This document shows, in pieces, positions 5,850 to 5,991 of a DNA stretch of 5,991 nucleotides. The notes under the pieces were generated by a model. It saw only the letters and a program-made list of their open reading frames with translations. It searched no databases and had not been told where the DNA came from. The DNA is taken from assembly GCA_011051825.1 (NCBI GenBank), contig DRKH01000247.1:1-5991 (forward strand). The letters run 5' to 3'. The position numbers and the translations under genes were made by a program. The DNA comes from Desulfobulbus sp. GTDB taxonomy: Bacteria; Desulfobacterota; Desulfobulbia; Desulfobulbales; Desulfobulbaceae. Within the stretch, counting starts at the first letter, position 1. Each line of letters begins with the position of its first letter.

Positions 5850-5991
5850 CTATTGGGAAGTGGTGGATGTTGTAGTATTTGATCGGCTGGCCTTTTCCGT
5901 TGCCCGCCGCATCTCTTTTCGCAGTTTCTTATCATAGCGTTCCTGTTCACTGTAGATGCAGCCGCAGTAGGGCTGCCGGTACAGATCCAGG
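5850..5991 (-). CDS. queH: Epoxyqueuosine reductase QueH, C-terminal end; truncated by window edge
   Basis: The last 46 codons of a minus-strand gene enter from the right edge and end in TAG at 5852-5850. The peptide begins LDLYRQPYCGCIYSEQERY, which matches the conserved C-terminal signature of the DUF208/QueH family. The YCGC cysteines belong to the set that holds the iron-sulfur centre. QueH reduces epoxyqueuosine to queuosine in the wobble position of tRNAs for Asn, Asp, His and Tyr, as an alternative to the cobalamin-dependent QueG. After the signature comes a basic stretch (KKLRKEMRRATEKAS) and a Ser/Thr-rich tail ending TSTTSQ, which looks unstructured. The N-terminal cysteine cluster is outside the window. 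It is directly followed by rdgB. Confidence 0.85.
   Translation of the reverse strand, partial: LDLYRQPYCGCIYSEQERYDKKLRKEMRRATEKASRSNTTTSTTSQ

Noticed and set aside
5188..5937. Plus-strand frames over rdgB (5188-5628, 5668-5937)
   Set aside because: They are antisense to rdgB and the end of queH, both firmly identified on the minus strand.

Overview
The window holds chromosomal genes of a Gram-negative-type bacterium with roughly balanced base composition. The gene set (a FadI/HADHB-like thiolase, a FAA1-type long-chain acyl-CoA ligase, an HPP membrane protein paired with a CBS protein, a TraR/DksA zinc-finger protein, QueH and RdgB) would fit a deltaproteobacterium in the broad sense (Desulfobacterota). 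That placement is an impression from protein style, not a demonstrated assignment. There are no tRNA or rRNA genes, no CRISPR array and no transposase gene.

Layout. (1) Bases 1-803, minus strand: N-terminal 267 codons of a thiolase that runs off the left edge. (2) Bases 804-1050: a repeat-rich gap with nested inverted repeats and flanking short direct repeats, possibly the remnant of a small non-coding mobile element. (3) Bases 1051-2799, minus strand: a complete long-chain acyl-CoA ligase, upstream of the thiolase and in the same direction. The pair fits fatty-acid activation and beta-oxidation. (4) Bases 2800-3457: a divergent intergenic region of about 660 bp with a palindrome near the ligase start and a perfect hairpin, but no convincing gene. 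(5) Bases 3458-4622, plus strand: a two-gene unit of a CBS-domain protein and an HPP-family membrane protein, 4 bases apart. (6) Bases 4677-5098, plus strand: a decayed stretch. It has a 25-codon N-terminal stub of a haloacid-dehalogenase-like gene, then a TraR/DksA-type zinc-finger gene broken by an apparent one-base deletion. (7) Bases 5158-5991, minus strand: queH (C-terminal end only) followed after 8 bases by rdgB. These are a tRNA-modification and a nucleotide-pool-sanitation enzyme in one likely operon.

I see no clearly new biological system. The items most worth a second look are the two adjacent gene lesions at 4677-5098 and the nested-repeat element at 827-1032. Next are the CBS-HPP pair and the palindrome upstream of the ligase.
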